DNA of 15,870 nucleotides from an uncultured Collinsella sp. (GTDB taxonomy: Bacteria; Actinomycetota; Coriobacteriia; Coriobacteriales; Coriobacteriaceae), in assembly GCA_900543615.1 (NCBI GenBank), contig UQSC01000040.1, positions 1 to 15,870 of the forward strand, read 5' to 3'. The first letter of the stretch is position 1. Each line of letters opens with the position of its first letter. The notes beneath the pieces are model-generated. The model saw nothing but the letters and a program-made list of their open reading frames with translations. It did not search any database and was not told where the DNA came from. Positions 1 through 5,796 of the stretch are shown one piece after another. The position numbers and the translations under genes are program-made.

Positions 1-29
1 CGGCAGCGTCAGATGTGTATAAGAGACAG
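1..29 (+). other. Residual Nextera (Tn5) Read-1 sequencing adapter
   Basis: The first 29 bases match the Illumina Nextera transposase Read-1 adapter without its first four bases. They end in the Tn5 mosaic end AGATGTGTATAAGAGACAG (positions 11-29). Reading into ettA in frame works only from position 30 onward. This is a library artefact left at a contig end, not genomic DNA. Confidence 0.97.
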
Positions 30-391
30 ATGAGGGCGTCCATGTCGCAATCCGGGTCGCACATCTCCTCGCCGATCTTGTTGAAGCGATCGATCTTGGC
101 GATCATGTCGCCAAATGCCATGCGCACGTTCTCGATGACGGTCTTGTCATCGTCGAGCGGCGGCTCCTGCTGCAGGATGCCCACGGTGTAGCCGGGGGTG
201 AGCCTGGCATCGCCGTTGGAGACCTCCTCGATGCCGGCCATGATCTTGAGCAGGGTCGACTTGCCCATACCATTGGGGCCCACGACGCCGATCTTGGCAC
301 CGGGGTAGAAGCTCAGGGTCACGTCGTCAAGGATTACCTTGTCGCCATGGGCCTTACGAGCCTGATACATCTGGTAGATAAACTCCGACAT
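30..391 (-). CDS. ettA: EttA, ABC-F energy-dependent translational throttle (5' part only)
   Basis: This is the N-terminal 120 residues of an ABC-F ATPase, cut off by the contig edge and adapter. EttA binds the ribosomal E site and gates entry into elongation according to the ATP/ADP ratio. Visible are the start MSEFIYQMYQARK, the EttA-like stretch LSFYPGAKIGVVGPNGMGKST with a complete Walker A (about residues 32-46), LLKIMAGI, and the Q-loop region GILQQEPPL (about 71-79). E. coli EttA has the same order (SLSFFPGAKIGVLGLNGAGKST, then LPQEPQL), and the full protein is about 555 aa. The ATG at 391 is preceded by AAAGGA about 12 bases upstream. The signature motifs, the second ATPase domain and the PtIM linker are outside the window. 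Paralogues such as Uup are less likely because of the EttA-specific N terminus. Confidence 0.93.
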
Positions 392-482
392 TTGCCTGTT
401 TTATCCTTTCTACCTGCTGTTTCCCTATTCTTGTTTCGCTTTAGTGGAAACGAAATGGAAAAACCAGCTCTGAAACGTAACG

Positions 483-509
483 AAAAAGGGGCATGGTTGC
501 CCATACCCC
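483..509 (-). terminator. Intrinsic terminator after sdpRI
   Basis: Read on the minus strand there is a 9-bp stem (GGGGTATGG / CCATGCCCC, one U-G wobble) closed by a GCAA tetraloop and followed directly by TTTTT. It lies 68 bases past the sdpI stop and before ettA, so it should end the sdpRI transcript and isolate ettA from it. The rest of 392-576 holds only a small GGGAA-AAG-TTCCC hairpin (522-534) and the ettA leader. I see no clear ettA promoter. Confidence 0.85.
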
Positions 510-576
510 CTAATACTACCTGGGAAAAGTTCCCCCGGAACATACTATGAACTGCGTACGCTAGTTTTCCGCAACC

Positions 577-1281
577 TTAGCGAGCGGCTCGCTGCGATTT
601 GCGCCACAGCAGATACGAGTAGACGTAGACGGCTCCAACCGAACCAAACGCCAGAACCGCAATCACCGCGGCGACGACTTCACTCGAAAGCACGCTGCCT
701 GCCACGCCCATCACAATCAGGCCAAAGCCCAGCACCATAAAGCAGGCACCGCCAAAGCGCTGCGTACGGCGCCAGTTCTCGGGATTGGCAAGCGCCCAAG
801 GCGTCTTGATACCGAGCGTATAGTTCTGCTTCACACGCGGCAAGTAGTTGCCTACGCCGATGAACAGCAAACCGACAACACCGGAAATCAGCACGTTGAC
901 CGAACCGACCGCCGGCACCACGCCCCAGACCGTAAGCTCTCCCAGCCAGCTTATGGCGCACATGAACAAGGTGAAGGCGATTACGAAGCCCTGATAGAAC
1001 TTGCCCGAGGTTCGATATGCCTCACCTTTGGGATCGATGCGCGGCACCACGCAGAACATTGCGAGAAGCACCAGAGGCAGCACGCCGAGCGCGGAGGCCA
1101 TCCAGCTGGGACCCCAACCGTCGACGGCGCCGTTCGCGCCCCAGTGCGTGGGAATCTGCCCAGGCAAGCTCGGCATCACCATGAGATGCGCTACGACATT
1201 GGCGACGCACAGAGCGACCAGCGCAATCCACACGCGCGACGATACCCCCGTGGGGTGAATGCCCTTGTTTTCGTTATTCAT
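577..1281 (-). CDS. sdpI: SdpI family membrane immunity/signalling protein
   Basis: This is a 234-aa integral membrane protein. Residues 39-57 (LPGQIPTHWGANGAVDGWG) match the DUF1648 domain, and residues 144-178 (GNYLPRVKQNYTLGIKTPWAL..ENWRRTQRFGG) match the SdpI signature. I see about six hydrophobic helices (around 17-35, 62-80, 98-113, 117-145, 178-198, 200-225). In Bacillus subtilis, SdpI protects against the SdpC cannibalism toxin and recruits the SdpR repressor to the membrane. No sdpABC toxin genes are visible, so here it may guard against foreign peptides. The ATG at 1281 is chosen over a GTG at 1290 because GGAAGG sits about 7 bases before the ATG, while the GTG would abut it. The gene overlaps the sdpR stop by 8 bases (ATGAATAA), which suggests translational coupling. 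Confidence 0.88.
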   Translation of the reverse strand: MNNENKGIHPTGVSSRVWIALVALCVANVVAHLMVMPSLPGQIPTHWGANGAVDGWGPSWMASALGVLPLVLLAMFCVVPRIDPKGEAYRTSGKFYQGFVIAFTLFMCAISWLGELTVWGVVPAVGSVNVLISGVVGLLFIGVGNYLPRVKQNYTLGIKTPWALANPENWRRTQRFGGACFMVLGFGLIVMGVAGSVLSSEVVAAVIAVLAFGSVGAVYVYSYLLWRKSQRAAR

Positions 1282-1552
1282 CCTTATCACCTTCCGTGTT
1301 TGTAAAGCCCATAAACCAACCGATCAAGTCCTGCATGACGGTAGTGTTTAAGCTGTATACGATGTTTTGACCATGACGTTCGTCGGTTACCAACCCGGCG
1401 TTTTTGAGCGTCGCCAAGTGATGGCTCAGCGACGGCTTACTGATATCGAAATGCTCGGCAAGCTCCCCCGCCGTGCAATTGCCCTCGCGCAGCAACTCCA
1501 AAATGCGCCGTCGCGTTGGATCGGCAAGCGCCTTAAAACCCTCTCCCGGCAT
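1274..1552 (-). CDS. sdpR: SdpR-like ArsR-family transcriptional repressor
   Basis: This is a 92-aa winged-helix repressor of the ArsR/SmtB fold without visible metal-binding cysteine pairs. The start MPGEGFKALADPTRRRILELL, the recognition helix region ISKPSLSHHLATLKNAGLV, and the C terminus SLNTTVMQDLIGWFMGF all parallel B. subtilis SdpR, which is about 90 aa and has ISKPSISHHL and SLNTTVLQDSINW. SdpR represses its own operon, and membrane-bound SdpI relieves repression when toxin is present. The internal ATG at 1552 is preferred over the ATG at 1570: GGGGG sits 4 bases upstream of it, and the product then has the family's usual length. It is the first gene of sdpRI, with a palindromic operator upstream. 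Confidence 0.9.
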   Translation of the reverse strand: MPGEGFKALADPTRRRILELLREGNCTAGELAEHFDISKPSLSHHLATLKNAGLVTDERHGQNIVYSLNTTVMQDLIGWFMGFTNTEGDKDE

Positions 1553-1587
1553 AAGACCCCCTTTCATCATCTCTCATGACGCGCACA

Positions 1588-1624
1588 CTATACTCGATAT
1601 TTAGATGTTTATCTAACTATCTAA
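1588..1624 (-). promoter_or_regulatory. sdpR operator and promoter region
   Basis: A perfect palindrome TTAGAT-GTTT-ATCTAA occupies 1601-1616, and a further half-site ATCTAA lies at 1619-1624. On the minus strand a good -10 hexamer TATAGT lies at about 1593-1588, with TTAGAT 18 bases upstream as a weak -35. The palindrome falls in the -35 and spacer zone, the usual place for an ArsR-type operator, so autorepression by SdpR is likely. The palindrome is seen directly; its use by SdpR is inferred. Confidence 0.7.
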
Positions 1625-1661
1625 TACAGGAACATCTATAGAACATTCGTTCGTATTTAGC

Positions 1662-1667
1662 TACAAT
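1662..1667 (+). promoter_or_regulatory. Likely -10 box for the small peptide transcript
   Basis: TACAAT matches the -10 consensus at 5 of 6 positions. It would place the transcription start near 1673-1675, which is where the 13-base repeat TTGAAGCAGATGG begins. No convincing -35 is seen 17 bases upstream. The coincidence of the predicted start with the repeat supports it. Confidence 0.45.
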
Positions 1668-1690
1668 GGAAGTTGAAGCAGATGGGCCAG

Positions 1691-1711
1691 CTCCCTCTAC
1701 CCGAGAAGGAG
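1691..1711 (+). promoter_or_regulatory. Hairpin sequestering the peptide's Shine-Dalgarno
   Basis: CTCCCTC (1691-1697) can pair with GAG-AA-GGAG (1703-1711) around the loop TACCC (1698-1702), leaving two bulged A residues. The right arm includes the GGAG of the ribosome binding site of the peptide at 1719, so folding would block initiation. Such SD masking is typical of type I toxin mRNAs. The pairing is seen in the sequence; its effect is inferred. Confidence 0.55.
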
Positions 1712-1718
1712 ATGGACT

Positions 1719-1805
1719 ATGAGTATTGACGATGTCCTGACGTTGTTATTGCTTGTAATCGCGGCTGTGGAGCTCGGCATCCACATTGGAGGTCGAATGA
1801 AATAG
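1719..1805 (+). CDS. 28-aa hydrophobic membrane peptide, candidate type I (holin-like) toxin
   Basis: The 28-residue product is MSIDDVLTLLLLVIAAVELG followed by IHIGGRMK. It has a short charged N terminus, one membrane helix (residues 6-20) and a basic tail. The ribosome binding site AAGGAG (1706-1711) is ideal and lies 7 bases before the ATG, which supports real translation. Small peptides with this layout (acidic N-terminal residue, single helix, positive end) resemble the holin-like/Fst-type toxins of type I toxin-antitoxin loci, which damage membranes and are silenced by an antisense RNA. Supporting context is an SD-sequestering hairpin, 5'/3' end complementarity and an antisense promoter, listed separately. 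It lies between the divergent sdpR and tcdA genes. A plain small membrane protein or leader peptide remains possible. Family assignment was not tested by search. Confidence 0.6.
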   Translation: MSIDDVLTLLLLVIAAVELGIHIGGRMK

Positions 1806-1897
1806 CCGCCCCCGCGTAATGCGAAGACGGCCACTTCTCACGCTACAAACGTGTTTGGGAGTTGGCCAACCCGCGGCAACGGGTGCCATCTGCTTCA

Positions 1898-1926
1898 ATC
1901 TTATGCGAATCCCGATCCCATTTCAA
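1898..1926 (-). promoter_or_regulatory. Candidate antisense-RNA promoter
   Basis: On the minus strand TTGAAA (1926-1921, 5 of 6 to the -35 consensus) and TAAGAT (1903-1898, 4 of 6 to the -10) are separated by exactly 17 bases. The predicted start, near 1891, lies inside the right arm of the inverted repeat, and transcription would run toward and across the small peptide gene. That geometry fits an antisense antitoxin RNA. No strong terminator for it was found before the ORF. Confidence 0.4.
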
Positions 1927-1939
1927 CAAACCCCAAGGG

Positions 1940-1969
1940 TTCAAATGGAATCGTAATAATACCTATAAT
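1940..1969 (+). promoter_or_regulatory. Promoter of tcdA-tatD
   Basis: A perfect -10 TATAAT lies at 1964-1969. TTCAAA at 1940-1945 (4 of 6 to the consensus) sits 18 bases upstream as the -35. The gene start at 2014 is about 38 bases past the expected transcription start. Confidence 0.65.
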
Positions 1970-2013
1970 GGCGATAGCTAAAACACGATTCGCTTCCCCA
2001 TCGGAGGATGTCT

Positions 2014-2811
2014 ATGGCCGAAACCACAGCCGCAACTCTCATCGAGACACGCGACACCAAGCTCGAGATCATCATGGGCCGCGAGGCACTTAATAAACTC
2101 GCCAACGCCACGGTGCTGGTACTCGGCTGCGGAGGCGTGGGCTCCAATTGCTGCGAGGCACTTGCCCGCGGCGGCATTGGTCATTTCGTCATTCTGGATA
2201 AGGACATCATCGCGCCCAGCAATATCAATCGCCAGGCCATCGCCTTTCAAAGCACCATCGACAAGCGCAAGGTCGATGTTATGGAAGCCATGATCCACGA
2301 CATCAATCCAGCCGTTACCGTCATCAAGCGCACCGAATACCTGTTGAGCGACAATATCGACGAATTTTTCGCGCGCGTTTTGGAGCAGACGGACGGCAAG
2401 CTCGACTACGTCGTCGACGCCATCGACACCATCTCGGCCAAGCTCACCATTGCCAAATATGCTCAGGACCACGACATTCGTTTGGTTAGCTCCATGGGCG
2501 GGGCCAACAAGCTCCATCCCGAGTGCCTCCGCTTTGCCGACATTTTCGATACGGTACGTGACCCCATGAGCCGCATCATGCGCAAAGAATGCAAGAAGCG
2601 CGGAATCAAGAGTCTGCATGTACTGTTTAGCTGCGAGGAATCGGTTAAGACACAGCCCCGCGATCCTTCCAACATCCACGAGCGCACCGAGCTCGGAACC
2701 GCCAGCTTTATGCCGCCCATCATGGGCCAGATGATTGCCGGCGAGGTTATCCGCCAGATCAGTGGCCGCGGCACCGAGCGCGTGCGCGCCGATGGCCAGC
2801 GCTTGGACTAG
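2014..2811 (+). CDS. tcdA: tRNA threonylcarbamoyladenosine dehydratase (TcdA/CsdL, ThiF/E1 family)
   Basis: This 265-aa ThiF-fold enzyme activates the threonylcarbamoyl group of t6A37 in tRNA with ATP and cyclises it to ct6A in the cytoplasm. Seen in order are the glycine-rich nucleotide loop VLVLGCGGVGSNCCEALAR (residues 34-52), the acidic ILDKD strand (60-64), NINRQ (70-74, the E1-type Arg), DYVVDAIDT (131-139), and the C-terminal LGTASFMPPIMGQMIAGEVI (228-246). Layout and length match E. coli TcdA (268 aa). ATG 2014 is chosen over ATG 2008 because GGAGG (2003-2007) directly abuts the latter but is 6 bases from the former. It is followed after 14 bases by the tatD-like gene, probably in one operon. 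MoeB/ThiF paralogues are less likely, as no sulfur-carrier partner lies nearby. Confidence 0.9.
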   Translation: MAETTAATLIETRDTKLEIIMGREALNKLANATVLVLGCGGVGSNCCEALARGGIGHFVILDKDIIAPSNINRQAIAFQSTIDKRKVDVMEAMIHDINPAVTVIKRTEYLLSDNIDEFFARVLEQTDGKLDYVVDAIDTISAKLTIAKYAQDHDIRLVSSMGGANKLHPECLRFADIFDTVRDPMSRIMRKECKKRGIKSLHVLFSCEESVKTQPRDPSNIHERTELGTASFMPPIMGQMIAGEVIRQISGRGTERVRADGQRLD

Positions 2812-2825
2812 CGGAGCGCGCCGAG

Positions 2826-3608
2826 ATGGAGCCCCGGTTATTTGATGCACACTGCCATCTTGATTTAATGGCTCACCCGGACGCCGTTGCCGATGAGGCA
2901 ACGGCGCTGGGCTTGGGTCTATTTGATTGCGGCGTCGATCCACGCGACTTTTCGGCCGCAAACGAGCGCGCTCGTCGCCACCCGGGCATCATCGCCGGCG
3001 TTGGGCTTCACCCCTGGTGGCTCGCCGATGGCCACTGCGGTTTTGCCGAAGTCAATCTGCTTTGCGAAGTTGCTGCCCAAGAACGCTACATCGGCGAAGT
3101 CGGACTCGACTTTTCCGCGCGCTTTGCTGGAAGTGAGCCGCTACAAATACAGGCACTTAACCGGCTCTGCGATGCGCTCGTGCAGCATCCTCTTACCGGG
3201 CGCGTGATATCAATTCACGCCGTTCGTTCGGCAGGAGCCGTACTGGACGTCCTCGAATCGCATGGACTACTCATCCCAAACCCCGACTCCCCCGCTATCA
3301 TCTTCCACTGGTTTAGCGGCACTTCGGACGAACTCACCCGCGCGCGTAATGCGGGCTGCTATTTTTCCGTCAACGAACGCATGCTCGCGACCAAGCGCGG
3401 TCGCGAATACGCACGACAGATTCCACTCGACCGCCTACTGCTCGAGACCGATGCGCCGGCCGAGCCAAACACAGAAACAAGCACGCAGTCGCTCATCAGG
3501 TCGCTCACAAGGACCTCAGAACGCATCACCTCGCTCAAAAACTGCGACGCAAAGCGCATCGAGTCGATAGTTTTAACAAATGCGCGCTCTGTTTTTGACC
3601 TTCGCTAA
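2826..3608 (+). CDS. TatD-family metal-dependent deoxyribonuclease
   Basis: This is a 260-aa TIM-barrel hydrolase of the TatD family, with two-metal 3'-5' DNase or RNase activity in quality control. All expected ligands are visible: DAHCHLD (H9 and H11), GVGLHPWW (58-65), GEVGLD (E91), SIHA (H131), FHWFSG (H161) and LLLETDAP (D209). Length fits the family. GGAG at 2813-2816 lies 9 bases upstream of the ATG, and the gene starts 14 bases after the tcdA stop, so it is the second gene of a tcdA operon. The stop is followed after 5 bases by the left arm of a long inverted repeat. TatD has several paralogues (YcfH, YjjV), so I give no specific symbol. Confidence 0.9.
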   Translation: MEPRLFDAHCHLDLMAHPDAVADEATALGLGLFDCGVDPRDFSAANERARRHPGIIAGVGLHPWWLADGHCGFAEVNLLCEVAAQERYIGEVGLDFSARFAGSEPLQIQALNRLCDALVQHPLTGRVISIHAVRSAGAVLDVLESHGLLIPNPDSPAIIFHWFSGTSDELTRARNAGCYFSVNERMLATKRGREYARQIPLDRLLLETDAPAEPNTETSTQSLIRSLTRTSERITSLKNCDAKRIESIVLTNARSVFDLR

Positions 3609-3613
3609 CCCCT

Positions 3614-3846
3614 GGTGTGCAAAAAATGCCAAATATGAGTACTGCTACCGGAATGGATACATTTCTTTTAACTTTCCAACCGCCAGAATAATCCCCGATT
3701 GTCCGCTAATTAAAGCTTTTACAGTCATTCATCCTGCGTTTTCGCAAATCTTAAACCCCTCCAGACGCTCAAATCACGTCTGAAGGGGTTGATTTTGCTG
3801 CGACTAAATTAGTCACAGTACTCATATTTGGCATTTTTTGCACACC
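3614..3846. repeat. 233-bp element bounded by 31-bp perfect inverted repeats
   Basis: The left arm (3614-3644) begins GGTGTGCAAAAAATGCC and ends AAATATGAGTACTG. The right arm (3816-3846) is its exact reverse complement. The 171-base interior contains no believable gene, one imperfect hairpin (3754-3790) and the palindrome GACTAA-A-TTAGTC (3802-3814). It fills the space between the convergent tatD and frlD genes. It could be a MITE-like mobile unit or a structured bidirectional transcription end. No target-site duplication is evident at the edges (CCT on the left, GGG on the right). Confidence 0.75.
3754..3790. terminator. Hairpin between convergent genes, possible bidirectional terminator
   Basis: AACCCCTCCAGACG (3754-3767) pairs with CGTCTGAAGGGGTT (3777-3790) with one C-A mismatch and a 9-base loop. 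The flanking T-richness is weak on both strands (GATTTTG on plus, TTTAAGATTTG on minus). Its position between the ends of tatD and the frl operon fits a terminator, though it may just be internal structure of the repeat element. Confidence 0.45.
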
Positions 3847-3847
3847 G

Positions 3848-3881
3848 GGTCCCGAGGAGGCGCCTGCACCTCCCCGGGACC
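3848..3881 (-). terminator. Strong hairpin just past the frl operon
   Basis: GGTCCC-GA-GGAGG (3848-3860) pairs with CCTCC-CC-GGGACC (3869-3881) around an 8-base loop, with a 2x2 internal mismatch. It starts 6 bases after the frlD stop on the minus strand. There is no U-run directly after it, so it may act as a 3' stabiliser or with Rho rather than as a classical terminator. Confidence 0.5.
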
Positions 3882-3887
3882 GCTCGG

Positions 3888-4751
3888 CTATTCGACGATT
3901 GGTGCTCCGTGGCCCCAAGAACCTTCCATGCCGCACACGGTCGAGGCAAACCCGGCAGCAAAGTCGAGCGCGCGCTCGATGGCCTCGGCGCCATCTTCAC
4001 CACGCTTGGCGGAATCGAGATAGCACATCAAAAACGAGGTAAGGAACGAGTCGCCCGCCCCCATGGTGTCCTTCATGTCCGTTACCGGTTTAGCCAGCTG
4101 GCGGTAATAACGCTCGCCGTCGTAAGCAATGCAGCCCTCGGCGCCCGCCGTAGCCGACACAAAACGCGGACCCAGGCCCTTCACCCATGCCAGACGCTCG
4201 CGAATCTCGTCCTCACTCGCGGCATCCGCCGCACTAAAGAAAGCGAAATCGACGTAGGGCGCAATCTGCTCGTAGTACTCGTCGGTGGAGTCGTCCGAAA
4301 AGTCAAAAGAGACCGTGACGCCCGCAGCCTTCAGCTTGGGCAGCTCGCGCTCGGTAAAGCAATAGTTGCCCGAATGAACCACATCGAACTGCTTCATGTA
4401 CGAAAGGTCAAAGCGATCGAGGACATAGCGCGCATCGCCACGGATACCGCCCTCGTTGGAGCCGAGGAAGACACGGTCACCGTCAACGACGGTCACGCGA
4501 GCCGCTCCGTTCTCGCCAATCATCTGCTCGCACTTGTCAAGCTCGATACCTTCATCCTCGAGGCTTGCAATGACATGCTCGGCAGCGGCGTCATTGCCAA
4601 AAATGCCCATGTATGCGGAGCGTGCGGCACCGCATTTCTTGGCATAAACGGCGAAGTTCACCGCATTGCCGCCGGGATACATGGTGTGGATATGCTCGTA
4701 GCGATCGACGACGTTGTCGCCAAATCCGAGCGCGTTAACGTTAAATGCCAT
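3888..4751 (-). CDS. frlD: Fructoselysine 6-kinase-like PfkB sugar kinase (FrlD)
   Basis: This is a 287-aa ribokinase/PfkB-fold kinase. Compared with E. coli FrlD it shares GDNVVDRY (residues 11-18), PGGNAVNFAVY (26-36), the GDRVFLGSNEGG region (91-102), VSFDFSDD (147-154), and the catalytic DTMGAGDSF (228-236) with base Asp234. FrlD phosphorylates the sugar O6 of an Amadori product such as fructoselysine in the cytoplasm, preparing it for the deglycase next to it. AAGGGG precedes the ATG by about 9 bases, and the gap to the frlB stop is 14 bases. It is the last gene of the operon. The exact amine moiety (lysine, asparagine or other) cannot be told from sequence. Confidence 0.85.
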   Translation of the reverse strand: MAFNVNALGFGDNVVDRYEHIHTMYPGGNAVNFAVYAKKCGAARSAYMGIFGNDAAAEHVIASLEDEGIELDKCEQMIGENGAARVTVVDGDRVFLGSNEGGIRGDARYVLDRFDLSYMKQFDVVHSGNYCFTERELPKLKAAGVTVSFDFSDDSTDEYYEQIAPYVDFAFFSAADAASEDEIRERLAWVKGLGPRFVSATAGAEGCIAYDGERYYRQLAKPVTDMKDTMGAGDSFLTSFLMCYLDSAKRGEDGAEAIERALDFAAGFASTVCGMEGSWGHGAPIVE

Positions 4752-4765
4752 GGCCTTTGCCCCTT

Positions 4766-5734
4766 CTAGTACTCGACAACACCCATATAGCGACGGAAAT
4801 CGGGATCGTGATCAAACACCTTGCCGCGTGCAGCACGCAGCTCGCAGTTCATGGCGTAGAACAGCACCGGGTCCAGATAGGCACGGACGCTCGCCGGCAC
4901 GGCTTCCATACCGTACTCCTTGGCATCGAGCACCATCAGCGTATCGGTATGCGTCTTAAGGAACGCCAGGGCGCGCTCGTCCATAGCACGGCACTCGCTG
5001 GAACCCATCTGCAGGAAGTAAAAAACGCCATCCTGAGTAGCCTCGAAGGGGCCGTGGAAGTACTCGGCAGAGTGGATGTAGCTACAGTGCTGCCACTGCA
5101 TCTCCATAAGAGAGCAGATAGCGAAACCGTAGGTCTGGCTAAAGTTGGGACCACTGCCCAGAATATAGAAGAACTCGTGCTCCTGGCAAAGCTTGGCAAA
5201 GCGATCGCCCAGCTCGGCATTTACCTTCTCACGTGCCGGAGGAAGAATCTTATCCATCTCGGCGATACCGGCATACATATCGGCAAGATCGGCGTAGCCC
5301 TCCTGCTGATCGAGCAGCTCGGCCGCAAGCGACAGCGAAATGCCAGCGGGGACCTCGGCCTGCGGCACGCCCTCGCCCCACGGGTAGACCCACGTGGTCC
5401 ACTTGCCGGAGTCAATCTTGGATCCAGCGTTGTCGGTCTGGGCGATCACCGTAGCGCCGGCAGCAAGGGCAATCTCACAGCCCTCGACGACCTCAGGGGT
5501 GTTGCCACTGTGGCTACAAGCGATGACCAGGGACTTCTCGCCCAGACGACGCGGACGCATGATATCGAACTCGCGAGCCGTATAGATATACGAAGTGAAG
5601 GTGGTTGCCTCGCGCTGCAGAAGCTCATGGGCCGGGATCAAATCGATCATGGAGCCACCGCAAGCAATCCAGTAGACGCTGTCGAACTTGCCCTTCTCGG
5701 CAATTGCCTCTTTGATCAGATCGTGTGCGTTCAT
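4766..5734 (-). CDS. frlB: Fructoselysine-6-phosphate deglycase-like SIS-domain protein (FrlB)
   Basis: This 322-aa protein has two SIS domains like the isomerase half of GlmS. It should cleave a 6-phosphorylated Amadori compound to glucose 6-phosphate and the amine. Visible are IACGGS (23-28), SHSGNTPE (74-81, phosphate-sugar loop), YILGSGPNFSQTYG (190-203), HSAEYFHGPFE (221-231) with likely catalytic Glu224 and His227, and the C terminus DHDPDFRRYMGVVEY, almost the same as the end of E. coli FrlB (DHNPDERRYYGGLVEY). ATG 5734 is chosen because GAAAGGAA lies about 6 bases upstream; the upstream alternative at 5767 has no such site. It sits between frlC (62-base gap) and frlD. Salmonella FraB is a related alternative, so the substrate is open. 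Confidence 0.87.
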   Translation of the reverse strand: MNAHDLIKEAIAEKGKFDSVYWIACGGSMIDLIPAHELLQREATTFTSYIYTAREFDIMRPRRLGEKSLVIACSHSGNTPEVVEGCEIALAAGATVIAQTDNAGSKIDSGKWTTWVYPWGEGVPQAEVPAGISLSLAAELLDQQEGYADLADMYAGIAEMDKILPPAREKVNAELGDRFAKLCQEHEFFYILGSGPNFSQTYGFAICSLMEMQWQHCSYIHSAEYFHGPFEATQDGVFYFLQMGSSECRAMDERALAFLKTHTDTLMVLDAKEYGMEAVPASVRAYLDPVLFYAMNCELRAARGKVFDHDPDFRRYMGVVEY

Positions 5735-5796
5735 ATCCAGTTCCTTTCTTATTTGGCCCGCAATCAATGACGTTGGTTGCGTGGCCGATGGTTGTT

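Larger units (their letters stand above)
1673..1898. repeat. 13-bp inverted repeat bracketing the small peptide gene
   Basis: TTGAAGCAGATGG (1673-1685) and its perfect reverse complement CCATCTGCTTCAA (1886-1898) flank the 28-codon gene. In a transcript starting near 1673 the extreme 5' end could pair with the 3' region. Long-range end pairing keeps several type I toxin mRNAs translationally inert. Between the arms, 1869-1884 forms ACCCG-CGGCAA-CGGGT and 1861-1870 is the palindrome GTTGGCCAAC. Confidence 0.7.

Noticed and set aside
1978..2961. A 327-codon minus-strand reading frame
   Set aside because: It covers tcdA and the start of tatD in antisense, crosses the tcdA promoter, and lacks any family motif.
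3580..3783. A 67-codon plus-strand frame over the tatD end and the inverted repeat
   Set aside because: It overlaps the tatD C terminus in another frame and reads through the repeat arm. There is no ribosome site and no motif.
3828..5770. Two long plus-strand reading frames (about 313 and 341 codons) opposite frlD and frlB
   Set aside because: They are antisense shadows of high-GC genes whose minus-strand products match known families. The plus-strand translations have no recognisable motifs or ribosome sites.
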